Assembly: GCF_017873185.1 (NCBI RefSeq) | Contig: NZ_JAGGJX010000002.1 | Location: 186,001 to 250,000 of the forward strand | Length of the DNA stretch: 64,000 nucleotides | Source of the DNA: Metaclostridioides mangenotii | Lineage (GTDB): Bacteria; Bacillota; Clostridia; Peptostreptococcales; Peptostreptococcaceae | Reading direction: 5' to 3' | Shown: positions 54,361 to 61,704 of the stretch, piece after piece | Layout of the letters: each line of letters starts with the position of its first letter | Numbering within the stretch: the first letter of the stretch is position 1 | Program-made: the position numbers and the translations under genes | Notes under the pieces: generated by a model | Seen by the model: the letters and a program-made list of their open reading frames with translations, nothing else | Told to the model about the DNA's origin: nothing | The model's database searches: none

Positions 54361-54388
54361 TAGAGCAGATAAATAACTGCTCTTTTTT
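54361..54388 (+). terminator. Terminator of the 80-aa gene
   Basis: AGAGCAG-ATAAATAA-CTGCTCTTTTTT. Confidence 0.75.
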
Positions 54389-54427
54389 ATTTTAAAATAT
54401 TGTTATTCACCTGATTACATTTAAGGT

Positions 54428-54454
54428 CTAAAATTAGATGGTATTAGATGTATT
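54428..54454 (+). pseudogene. DNA ligase motif I fragment
   Basis: CTAAAATTAGATGG to TGTATT reads LKLDGIRCI, the adenylation-site segment of the ligase, isolated from the rest. Confidence 0.6.
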
Positions 54455-54484
54455 ACTGTATAATACTCTTACATTATTCACATA

Positions 54485-55192
54485 CTAAAGTAAAGAATAA
54501 CTTGATGAATCAAGTATTTTAATTTTTTCTTTTATAAGTGATAATAGATCATTTCCTATTTCATCAAAATGATTCTTTTTTATTGCTAAAAACCATAATG
54601 AAGGGCTAATTATATTCTCATCCTCTATAACAGGTATTATTTTTACATTATCCTTCTTATGATTGAACTCGTTTATTATAGAATACGATGGACCAAAAGA
54701 AATAGCCATATTTTCCTCAACAGCATTTATAATTGAAATAAAATTATTAGTCTTAAATAAAATATTTGCAGGTTTTTGTGCGATTTCGTAGTGTAAATTA
54801 TGATTCTTAATATTATTTGAAAATGCAACTAAAGCAAAATCAAACTTTTCTTGTTGTAATGATAACAAAAGATCCTGTGTGTTTTGTTCAACTATTGAAA
54901 TTTCTGCAAAAGGATATTCCATCTTTAATTCATATAGTGCCTTGATAAGTGAAGAATTAATACCAGGAATACACGCGATTCTTAATCTAATCTTTGGAAG
55001 AGTAAACTTATTATTTACATAAGTATATATATCATTTTGTCTTTCTAAAATTTTATAAGCATTTTTAATTATATACTGACCTTTAGTTGTTGGAAAACTC
55101 CCTTGCTTAGAACGTTTAAATATTATAACATTAAGTTCTTTTTCCAATGATGAAACAGCTTGACTAACGGCTGAAGTTGTATGCAGTGAATC
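54485..55192 (-). pseudogene. LysR-family regulator, N-terminus lost
   Basis: Reads from SLHTTSAVSQAVSSLEKELN (second helix-turn-helix part) through VIIFKRSKQGSFPTTKGQYI and the effector-binding domain (IRLRIACIPGINSSLIKALY, MAISFGPSYSIINEF). The first about 25 residues of the DNA-binding domain are missing; at 55193 the DNA switches to an unrelated fragment. An internal ATG at 55147 keeps a frame of 220 aa but lacks the recognition helix. Confidence 0.75.
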
Positions 55193-55193
55193 A

Positions 55194-55325
55194 GGGACTT
55201 ATTACTATAATACTTATGAAAATCATCAGATTTCAGTTGTTAGCTTATTTAATGAAGATTTAGAGGCTACTTCTATAAAAGCTTTTCCAACTACTACAAC
55301 TCAGGCAATTAATAACATGAATTAA
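55194..55325 (+). pseudogene. C-terminal fragment of an unknown protein
   Basis: Open frame GTYYYNTYENHQISVVSLFN then EDLEATSIKAFPTTTTQAIN and NMN-stop, beginning right at the LysR breakpoint. Family not recognised. Confidence 0.4.
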
Positions 55326-55475
55326 AATATTGTGTTATCATTATTAATTTAATGTGCTTGTATCCATATAGAAAGAAGTAAAGTAATTTAAAATGAGCCC
55401 CAGAGTATAGTGGTTATAGCTATTAAAAAGTATATAAAACTATAATACAAAAAGGATTAGGGCTATATTATTAAT

Positions 55476-55507
55476 ATTAAACCACAACCAAATGGTTGTG
55501 GTTTAAT
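55476..55507. terminator. Perfect 14-bp hairpin
   Basis: ATTAAACCACAACC-AAAT-GGTTGTGGTTTAAT. On the minus strand it lies 120 bases past the ldh stop and could end that transcript, though T-runs are short. Confidence 0.55.
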
Positions 55508-55628
55508 AAATGGATATATAGATATTATAGCCAATACTTTATAAGATGTCTCTTGGTCGTTAATTGGTGTATTTAATACTTGTAGACGCCCAATGTAGAA
55601 CAATTAATTACTTAAGCATTGTCATTAA

Positions 55629-56573
55629 CTACTTTCCTTGAATCAGCGGATTATTTTGCTCTAAAACAGAAATCGAATATGCAAATTGATCAAGTTCACT
55701 AGAAGTTAAGTCCTCAGGCACGGTACCTAAGATGCCTTCGTTTCCAATGATACAAGGTATACCAGCGAACACATCGTAGTAGCCATACTCACCCTCTAAT
55801 AAAGTAGAAGTAGTTAAGAGGGCATGTTCATCAAACACGATAGCTTTAGTGATCCTTGCAAGAGCCATGGCAATCCCATAGTAGGTAGCGCCTTTAGCTT
55901 CGATAATTTTATAAGCAGCGTTTTTAGTCTGAAGGTAGATTTTTTCCATATCTGTATCTGTCAAATTGAAACTTGATTTGATTTTATCTAACTTCATACC
56001 TGCAACATTAACAGTTGACCAAGGGACAAATTCTGAATCACCGTGTTCGCCCAAGATATTAGCGGAAATATCTTGTGGTGAAACTTGAAATTTTTTACTT
56101 AGTTGACATCTTAAACGAGCGGTATCCAAGGTAGTACCAGAACCGATCACTTTTCCCCTAGAAAAACCAGAATATTTCCAAACAGCATAGGAGATGATGT
56201 CAACTGGATTAGAAGCAATCAGAAAAATACCATCAAAACCATTCGCTATTACATTCTCAGTGATTTTTTTTGCAATGTTAATGTTAGTATTAATCAGATC
56301 TAATCTTGATTGCCCAGGTTTTTGAGGAACTCCTGCACAAATACAAACAATATCTGCTTTTTCGCAGTCTTTATAGTCGCCTTTCTTAATATGAATATTT
56401 GTATAAAAACTTGGAATTCCATCCTGTAAATCAGCTGCATCTGCAGCTGCTTTTTTCTCATTAACATCAATTAAGACTAATTCATTACAGAGTTTTTGAT
56501 TAACGAGGGCAAAAGCATAACTAGAACCTACTGAACCTGTACCAATTAAAACAACTCGTCTTGAAACATGCAT
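55629..56573 (-). CDS. ldh: L-lactate dehydrogenase
   Basis: Reduces pyruvate to L-lactate with NADH. 314 aa, standard length. Rossmann loop VVLIGTGSVGSSYAFAL, Asp of LVLIDVNEKKA selecting NAD, active-site segment PGQSRLDLINTN with the substrate Arg, ASNPVDIISYAVWK, LDTARLRC, and ILGEHGDSEFVPWS with the catalytic His. AAGGAG is 8 bases before the ATG. Upstream are a cre-like palindrome (56596) and a perfect PrfA-type box (56663); the divergent regulator gene follows. It is richer in GC-ending codons than most of its neighbours, and with the paired regulator looks imported, perhaps from Lactobacillales or Listeriaceae. Confidence 0.97.
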   Translation of the reverse strand: MHVSRRVVLIGTGSVGSSYAFALVNQKLCNELVLIDVNEKKAAADAADLQDGIPSFYTNIHIKKGDYKDCEKADIVCICAGVPQKPGQSRLDLINTNINIAKKITENVIANGFDGIFLIASNPVDIISYAVWKYSGFSRGKVIGSGTTLDTARLRCQLSKKFQVSPQDISANILGEHGDSEFVPWSTVNVAGMKLDKIKSSFNLTDTDMEKIYLQTKNAAYKIIEAKGATYYGIAMALARITKAIVFDEHALLTTSTLLEGEYGYYDVFAGIPCIIGNEGILGTVPEDLTSSELDQFAYSISVLEQNNPLIQGK

Positions 56574-56595
56574 AAAATCAACTCCTTTTTATTTT

Positions 56596-56611
56596 TAGAA
56601 AGCGCTTTCTA
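56596..56611. promoter_or_regulatory. cre-like palindrome (CcpA site) in the ldh leader
   Basis: TAGAAAGCGCTTTCTA, perfect palindrome with the AAAGCGCTTT core of catabolite-responsive elements; outer bases differ from TG/CA consensus. It sits 22-38 bases upstream of the ldh ATG, where a bound CcpA would block transcription. Confidence 0.7.
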
Positions 56612-56662
56612 TTTACAACCTAGTATAAATAAAGAATTTACTATTTGCTATAACAAAAGACA

Positions 56663-56676
56663 TTAACATATGTTAA
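56663..56676. promoter_or_regulatory. Perfect PrfA-type box
   Basis: TTAACATATGTTAA matches the TTAACA-NN-TGTTAA binding site of Listeria PrfA at all defined positions. Toward ldh, 22 bases separate it from TAAATT, a weak -10, the spacing used by PrfA promoters. Confidence 0.75.
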
Positions 56677-56791
56677 TCTAATATAGAAGATATCATCAAG
56701 AACTTTTTTACTATGAATAAAAGTAAAAATTATTTGGTATATTGTATTGTATAAATAATTAGAGTCTTTAATTTAGTTAGGAGGGAAAGAG

Positions 56792-57469
56792 ATGACTGCT
56801 AACAATGAATTTTTTCAATATGAAGTGACTTTTCATGAATATCTGGAAAAGAAGCATTTTACTACTGTAAAAAAAGAGCACTATCAATACATTGTTTTTG
56901 AAGGTGTGCAGATACCGTTTGTATATGTAGTGAAAGAAGGTATCGTTAAAACCAGTCTTCTTACCAAGGATGGACGCGAATTTAATATTGGTTACATTCA
57001 AGAAAATGAGTTGGTTTCATTAGTGGGGAATGAGTATTCCAATCATGTAGATATGCCTTTTAATATTAGGGTGGAAAGTGATACAGCCGAACTCTATCAG
57101 ATTAATCGAGTACAATTCTGGGAAGATGTTAATACGAACGAAAATTTGTTGAAATTTGTGAAAGAATATTACCGACAAAATTTGGTTAAACAGATTAAAA
57201 AGTCACAGAATCTTGCTATGAATGGAAAATTCGGAGCCTTGTGTGCTCAAATTTATGAATTATCAGAATTATTTGGTTGTGTGACCAAAGAGGGTATCTT
57301 GATTGATTTTAATATCACTAATGAAGAATTAGCTAAGTTTTGTGGTATCAATTCTGCTAGTAGTATTAATCGTATGTTACGTAAGCTAAAAGAGATGAAT
57401 AGCATCAAAATTGTAAATAATAAAATTTTAATTAAGGATGTATCTATAATTGAATCCTTTGTTGCTTAG
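56792..57469 (+). CDS. Crp/Fnr-family regulator of the PrfA-like type
   Basis: 225 aa. N-terminal cyclic-nucleotide-binding-type barrel (VTFHEYLEKKHFTTVKKEHY, GIVKTSLLTKDGREFNIGY) lacking the cAMP phosphate cassette; long dimer helix; C-terminal winged helix with MNGKFGALCAQIYELSELFG, FNITNEELAKFCGINSASSI and NRMLRKLKEM as recognition helix. The GKFGALCAQ segment is like PrfA (GKLGSICGQ). AGGAGGG precedes the ATG. Divergent from ldh across a perfect PrfA box, which it probably binds to control ldh. No Cys cluster, so not an oxygen-sensing FNR. Terminator at 57515. Confidence 0.88.
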   Translation: MTANNEFFQYEVTFHEYLEKKHFTTVKKEHYQYIVFEGVQIPFVYVVKEGIVKTSLLTKDGREFNIGYIQENELVSLVGNEYSNHVDMPFNIRVESDTAELYQINRVQFWEDVNTNENLLKFVKEYYRQNLVKQIKKSQNLAMNGKFGALCAQIYELSELFGCVTKEGILIDFNITNEELAKFCGINSASSINRMLRKLKEMNSIKIVNNKILIKDVSIIESFVA

Positions 57470-57490
57470 AATACAGATCCAATAAGAAAC

Positions 57491-57508
57491 TCCCTTCGTC
57501 TCAACCGT
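57491..57508 (+). repeat. Diverged tmRNA-terminus match
   Basis: TCCCTTCGTCTCAACCGT resembles TCCCCTCGTCTCCACCA of ssrA; then AAAATCCAAAAAGCACATTGA parallels the DNA after repeats A2 and A4. Weaker than the other copies. Confidence 0.45.
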
Positions 57509-57514
57509 TAAAAT

Positions 57515-57555
57515 CCAAAAAGCACATTGATAATTTAACAATGTGCTTTTTTATT
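57515..57555 (+). terminator. Terminator of the regulator gene
   Basis: AAAAAGCACATTG / CAATGTGCTTTTTT with a 9-nt loop. Confidence 0.85.
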
Positions 57556-57709
57556 AGAATACTATTTATAAAAGCAAGTATAAAGATTAGAGGGTGTGAA
57601 CGGTATTATTGCTATTATGAACAAATAAGTTTAAAATTAGTATAGGTAGCTTATAATAAAAAGTGTCAATAAGTTTATCTGATTATTTTTCATGAAGGGA
57701 GTTTTTTCG

Positions 57710-58330
57710 ATGAAAGTTATATTAGTGAATGGGAGCCCGCATCCAAGAGGATGTACGTACACAGCTTTAATGGAAATTGCCACTCAGCTTGAGGCGCAAG
57801 GAGTTGAAACAGAAATTTTTCAAATTGGAGTGAAGCCGGTTTCGGGATGTATCGCATGTGAACGTTGTCGTGAAACAGGGAGATGTTTCATGAATGATAA
57901 GGTAAACGAGTTTTTGGATAAAGCAGATGTAGCAGATGCATTTGTGTTCGGGTCGGCAGTTCATTTTGCGGCGATTTCAGGTGCGATGGCGTCATTTTTA
58001 GACCGCGTTTTCTTTGCTGGAACTCCAAACTTCAGAGGGAAGCCAGGAACTGGAATTGTAAGTTGCCGTCGTGGTGGTTCAACGGCTGCGTTTGATCAGT
58101 TGAATAAGTATTTGGCGCATAGCGAGATGCCAATTGTATCTTCGCAGTACTGGAATATGGTGCATGGAAATACTCCCGAAGAAGTAAAACAAGACTTAGA
58201 AGGACTGCAAATCATGCGTACTCTAGGAAGTAATATGGCATGGCTTTTAAAATGTTTGGACGCTGGAAAGGCAGCGGGAATTGAGATGCCGGAAAAGGAA
58301 AAACGTCAGAGGACAAACTTTATTCGATAA
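57710..58330 (+). CDS. Flavodoxin-fold NADPH-dependent FMN reductase family protein
   Basis: 206 aa from ATG 57710 (GAAGGGAG 11 bases upstream; the frame is open to 57692). FMN loop VNGSPHPRGCTYTALMEIA, CIACERCRETGRCFMNDKVN with CxxC, GSAVHFAAISGAMASFLDRVF and the long central insertion typical of iron-sulfur flavoprotein relatives. Its codons are visibly more GC-rich than those of adjacent genes (for example GAGGCGCAAGGAG), a sign of transfer. Substrate unknown; the superfamily includes quinone, azo and nitro reductases. Confidence 0.9.
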   Translation: MKVILVNGSPHPRGCTYTALMEIATQLEAQGVETEIFQIGVKPVSGCIACERCRETGRCFMNDKVNEFLDKADVADAFVFGSAVHFAAISGAMASFLDRVFFAGTPNFRGKPGTGIVSCRRGGSTAAFDQLNKYLAHSEMPIVSSQYWNMVHGNTPEEVKQDLEGLQIMRTLGSNMAWLLKCLDAGKAAGIEMPEKEKRQRTNFIR

Positions 58331-58379
58331 TAATAAAAAGCTAAAAACGCTGATTATCAGGCCCTATTAAAGATATAGT

Positions 58380-58411
58380 TAAAAGCACTTACATTATGTA
58401 AGTGCTTTTAT
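58380..58411 (+). terminator. Terminator
   Basis: AAAAGCACTTAC-ATTAT-GTAAGTGCTTTTA, perfect 12-bp stem. Confidence 0.8.
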
Positions 58412-58412
58412 T

Positions 58413-58436
58413 AAAATAAACTATATAGTTTATTTT
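58413..58436. repeat. Perfect 24-bp palindrome
   Basis: Arms AAAATAAACTAT / ATAGTTTATTTT without a loop, immediately after the terminator and 93 bases before the zinc-ribbon gene. Possible operator. Confidence 0.7.
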
Positions 58437-58528
58437 ATAGAGGAAGCTTTAAAAATGTAAATATCGTGGTTAGTATATAAATACTAATCCCCTTCTAATA
58501 TTGGAAGGAAATTTTTAGGAGGAAATAT

Positions 58529-58894
58529 ATGTTTTTAATAATGGGAGTTAGTCAAAATCAAAAGAAGCTAGATTACAAAGAACTTAACATATGTAAATGT
58601 TGTGGAAAGTATTCTAATATTGAAGTATATATGACATACTGGTACTTCATTTTCTTTTTTATACCTCTTATAAAATGGAACAAAGAATACTATGTTAAGA
58701 CTAATTGTTGCAACAAAGTAGCTAAAATAGATAATAAGATTGGGGAAGGTATTGAAAAAGGACAAGCAATAAGTATTAATACAGTGGAACTAGACTTTGG
58801 ATGTGACGAACACAGTATAAAAGTTTGTTCTGTATGTGGATATAAAACAGAAGAAGATTTTACATTTTGTCCTAAGTGTTCTAATAAATTATAA
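58529..58894 (+). CDS. Zinc-ribbon protein with hydrophobic segment
   Basis: 121 aa. N-terminal CxxC pair NICKCCGKYSN, then a short hydrophobic stretch YWYFIFFFIPLIKWNKEYYV that could dip into the membrane, NCC, and a C-terminal zinc ribbon KVCSVCGYKTEEDFTFCPKC. Small proteins with this arrangement are common in Firmicutes and mostly unstudied. GGAGGAAATAT precedes the ATG. Single gene, no operon partner. Confidence 0.75.
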   Translation: MFLIMGVSQNQKKLDYKELNICKCCGKYSNIEVYMTYWYFIFFFIPLIKWNKEYYVKTNCCNKVAKIDNKIGEGIEKGQAISINTVELDFGCDEHSIKVCSVCGYKTEEDFTFCPKCSNKL

Positions 58895-59047
58895 TTTAAT
58901 TATGTAGAAGATACTATCATATATAGAGTATAAATAACTTATGAAGTTAAAGCGAGCACTCAAATATTCAATGTGTTTTTTATGATAATATAATTTAAGA
59001 AAGGAAGTGAGTAAATGTTTAATAAATCAAAAATGATTATAGTATTA

Positions 59048-59147
59048 GGCTCCAGGCAAAGACTGTAAGACAATTGCAAATAAAGTTTTGTTTGGAGCCA
59101 TAATCAAAGATTAAATATGGCTTATATGTTTTGTGCAGTCTTTGCCT
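59048..59147 (+). repeat. Overlapping inverted repeats, alternative RNA folds
   Basis: GGCTCCA (59048) pairs with TGGAGCC (59093); AGGCAAAGACTG (59054) pairs with CAGTCTTTGCCT (59136); GCCATA (59097) pairs with TATGGC. The helices cross or compete, as in a pseudoknot or switch. It ends 41 bases before the CD3324-type gene. An interrupted frame from 59016 (MFNKSKMIIVLGS) may be the remnant of a gene. Confidence 0.5.
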
Positions 59148-59187
59148 AACTATTTATAAATTAAAATGATAGTTAGGAGAAAAGGTT

Positions 59188-59463
59188 ATGAAGTACAAAA
59201 AAGCACAAGAGATATTACCTCAAGATATAATTGAATTAATTCAAGAATATGTAGATGGGGGATACTTATATATACCTACTAAAAACGATACTAAAAAATC
59301 TTGGGGAGAAAAAAGCGGATTTAAAAAAGAGTTAAGTGAAAGAAATAAAGAAATTTTTAATAAATATAATGAAGGAATATCAGTTAAAGAACTGATTAAT
59401 CAATATTACCTTACTGAAAGCAGTATTAGAAGAATAATTAGACAACAAAAGGATAATTTATAA
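59188..59463 (+). CDS. CD3324-family helix-turn-helix protein
   Basis: 91 aa. MKYKKAQEILPQDIIELIQE, YVDGGYLYIPTKND, SWGEKSGFKKELSERNKEIF, then a helix-turn-helix NEGISVKELINQYYLTESSI RRII. This matches the small CD3324-type proteins (Mor-activator-like fold) found in many clostridia. GGAGAAAAGG precedes the ATG. Probably a DNA-binding regulator; targets unknown. The metallo-hydrolase gene 118 bases downstream has its own ribosome site and may be a target. Confidence 0.82.
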   Translation: MKYKKAQEILPQDIIELIQEYVDGGYLYIPTKNDTKKSWGEKSGFKKELSERNKEIFNKYNEGISVKELINQYYLTESSIRRIIRQQKDNL

Positions 59464-59581
59464 GTATCATTTTTTACAATCAAGTTTAATACAGACTCAT
59501 TTATTAACTTATTATGCCAATTAATTTAGTGATATAATTTAATCTGAATTAGGAGATTATATTTATAATGGAGGTAGTACA

Positions 59582-60301
59582 ATGAATAAATTAGATGTAT
59601 TAAAAGTAGAATTTGAATTTAATAGAATTATAGATGCAATATATCCGGTTATATTAAGGGACGACAATGATATGATTTTAATTGACTGTGGTTATCCTAA
59701 CTTTTTAACATTAATAGAAGAAAGAGCAATAAAAAATGGGATAGATTTAAGTAAGCTAACAAAGTTAATTATAACTCATCACGATTTTGATCATATGGGT
59801 TCAGCAGCTGATTTCAAACGAAAGTACCCTAATGTAAAAATATTATCATCAATAATAGATGAAAAATATATTAGTGGAAAAGAAAAATCTTTAAGACTAC
59901 AGCAAGCTGAATCAGTATATGATAAATTGCCAGAAGAACAAAAAGAAGGTGCTATGAATTTTCAAAAGATGCTTGAATCAATAGAAAATATTGAAGTAGA
60001 TATGTTACTGAAAGATGGAGATAAATTTGACTGGTGCGGGGGTATGGAAATAATTGAAACTCCAGGTCATATGCCAGGGCATATATCTATTTATGCTAAG
60101 GAAAGTAAGACTTTAATATCGGGAGATGCATTAGTATTAGAGAATGATAAGTTAGCTATAGCAAATCCAAATTATACTCTAAATATAAAAGAAGCTAAGG
60201 AATCTGTATATAAATTATTGAACTATGATATTGATAAGATAGTATGTTATCATGGTGGAATATATACAGAAGAAATAAAAAGTTCACTTAAAAGAATATA
60301 A
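59582..60301 (+). CDS. Metallo-beta-lactamase-fold hydrolase
   Basis: 239 aa. Metal-binding motif THHDFDHMGSAADF (H-x-H-x-D-H), second His in ETPGHMPGHISIYAKE, Asp in LISGDALVL and a last His in VCYHGG, so both metal sites look complete. The family hydrolyses thioesters, lactones, phosphodiesters or similar; the substrate cannot be read. GGAGG is 8-9 bases before the ATG. Last gene before the repeat at 60350. Confidence 0.9.
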   Translation: MNKLDVLKVEFEFNRIIDAIYPVILRDDNDMILIDCGYPNFLTLIEERAIKNGIDLSKLTKLIITHHDFDHMGSAADFKRKYPNVKILSSIIDEKYISGKEKSLRLQQAESVYDKLPEEQKEGAMNFQKMLESIENIEVDMLLKDGDKFDWCGGMEIIETPGHMPGHISIYAKESKTLISGDALVLENDKLAIANPNYTLNIKEAKESVYKLLNYDIDKIVCYHGGIYTEEIKSSLKRI

Positions 60302-60349
60302 TTTTAAGTGAAAATAAATTATATAAAAAATAAACTAGGGTACTAAATC

Positions 60350-60380
60350 GTGGGTATTATTCCTGCGATTCGCCCCACCA
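60350..60380 (+). repeat. tmRNA-terminus repeat A6 (att-like)
   Basis: 31 nt, GTGGGTATTATTCCTGCGAT then TCGCCCCACCA. Like A3 with one base missing. The most distal copy; probably the outer edge of the integrated region. Confidence 0.75.
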
Positions 60381-60408
60381 ATTAAAGAATTACTTCAGTA
60401 GAATAATT

Positions 60409-60447
60409 GGAATTGCTTGATTATATAAATTAAGCAATTCCTTTTTT
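60409..60447 (+). terminator. Terminator
   Basis: GGAATTGCTT / AAGCAATTCC then TTTTTTATT. Confidence 0.8.
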
Positions 60448-60500
60448 ATTATATAGAAATACAATAATAACCTAACTATCTAGATTAAGCAATATTTTTA

Positions 60501-60578
60501 GGTATTTATCCAAGTAGTTTCAGAAAAAAATTCAGTAATAATCCATATGAGTTTAAGGATACTTGTATTCAAATATAA
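60501..60578 (+). pseudogene. Possible AraC-family C-terminal fragment
   Basis: GIYPSSFRKKFSNNPYEFKD then TCIQI-stop resembles the second helix-turn-helix of AraC regulators (S-x-F-x-K-x-F ... P-x-E-F/Y). Very short; tentative. Confidence 0.3.
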
Positions 60579-60645
60579 TAAGCGTTTTGCTAGAATAATC
60601 TATAAAGTTAATAAAGCAACTATAAGCTTATTGGAGGGATATAAG

Positions 60646-60926
60646 ATGAAAAAAATTGATGACACTATCTGCCTCTATTATGATTTTGGTAGGTTTATTT
60701 TCAATTGGTTGTTCTGGTAAGGCAGTAGAAAATATTGAGAATAATACAGAGAAAAATGCAAATAATGCGGAAGAATCTTTATGGCATAGAGCATGGAAAA
60801 TTGTAAGATGTTATGACTGCTGAAATTTTAATAGAGACCTTTAATATTGATGCTATGATTGCGATGGATCCTCGCATAGGAAGCCAACTTGTATTTCATA
60901 TGATCTTATTAATAAATAGAAAAATA
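60646..60926 (+). pseudogene. ABC-type solute-binding lipoprotein, broken
   Basis: GGAGGG and ATG are present. After three codons the frame changes: LMTLSASIMILVGLFSIGCS gives a lipobox (FSIGC), then GKAVENIENNTEKNANNAEE, a stop, and in another frame DVMTAEILIETFNIDAMIAM and DPRI. The end runs up to the nitrogenase-like gene. Iron or cobalamin-type ABC transporters often accompany nitrogenase-like operons; this may be the leftover of one. Confidence 0.55.
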
Positions 60927-60945
60927 TGTGTTAGGAGATGTTAGA

Positions 60946-61704
60946 ATGAAAAAAATAGCGATATATGGTAAAGGTGGAATTGGAAAATCAACTACCGTAT
61001 CTAATGTGGCGGCAGCTTTATCTAGTATGGGATTGACTGTGATGCAAATAGGGTGTGATCCAAAAGCTGATTCTACCAGAAATTTAACTGGAGGAAAAAA
61101 TATAACTACTGTACTTGATACATTAAGAGAAAAGAGTGATGCGGATTTAGATGAACTTGTGGTGAAAAGTAGCACTGGAGTATTATGTGTAGAATCAGGA
61201 GGTCCAGTACCTGGAGTTGGATGTGCAGGTAGAGGTATTATTACTGCTTTTGAAAAACTTGAAGAGTTAGAAGCTTATGATATTTACAAGCCAGATCTAG
61301 TTCTGTATGACGTGTTAGGAGATGTTGTATGTGGTGGGTTCGCAATGCCTATTAGAGGTGGTTACGCGGATGAAGTGTGTGTTGTAACTTCTGGTGAGGT
61401 GATGTCTTTATACGCTGCGACAAATATATCGCGAGCAGTTAAAAGTTTTGGAAATAGGGGTTATGCCTCTATACGTGGTCTAATTCTAAATGCTAAAAAT
61501 ATTGAAGGAGAAAATAAGCTAGTAGATGATGTAGCTAAGGAAATAGATGTGCCAGTAATTTATCGTTTGCCTCGTAACCCGTATGTACAACAAGCTGAGG
61601 ATCAAGGTAAAACTGTCGTAGAGGCTTTTCCTGATTCAGAAATGGCAGAACATTACATGAATCTTGCAAAGCTATTAGTAGAAGGAGGAAAATGTATTGA
61701 ATGA
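60946..61704 (+). CDS. Nitrogenase-like iron protein (NifH/ChlL/CfbC family)
   Basis: 252 aa from ATG 60946 (TTAGGAG 9 bases upstream; the frame is open to 60928). P-loop [15 protein letters not shown], switch [10 protein letters not shown], the two bridging-cluster Cys in GVGCAGRGI and [14 protein letters not shown]. These define the homodimeric ATP-dependent [4Fe-4S] reductase that feeds electrons to a two-subunit catalytic partner. It lacks the usual NifH C-terminal extension. It overlaps the next gene by 8 bases: H, D and K form one operon. Probably not nitrogen fixation; see the D and K subunits. Confidence 0.92.
   Translation: MKKIAIYGKGGIGKSTTVSNVAAALSSMGLTVMQIGCDPKADSTRNLTGGKNITTVLDTLREKSDADLDELVVKSSTGVLCVESGGPVPGVGCAGRGIITAFEKLEELEAYDIYKPDLVLYDVLGDVVCGGFAMPIRGGYADEVCVVTSGEVMSLYAATNISRAVKSFGNRGYASIRGLILNAKNIEGENKLVDDVAKEIDVPVIYRLPRNPYVQQAEDQGKTVVEAFPDSEMAEHYMNLAKLLVEGGKCIE

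Noticed and set aside
33928-60380. Sequences ending CTCCACCA as tRNA or extra tmRNA genes
   Set aside because: No acceptor partner, D or anticodon arms; only the 3' terminus is shared with ssrA.
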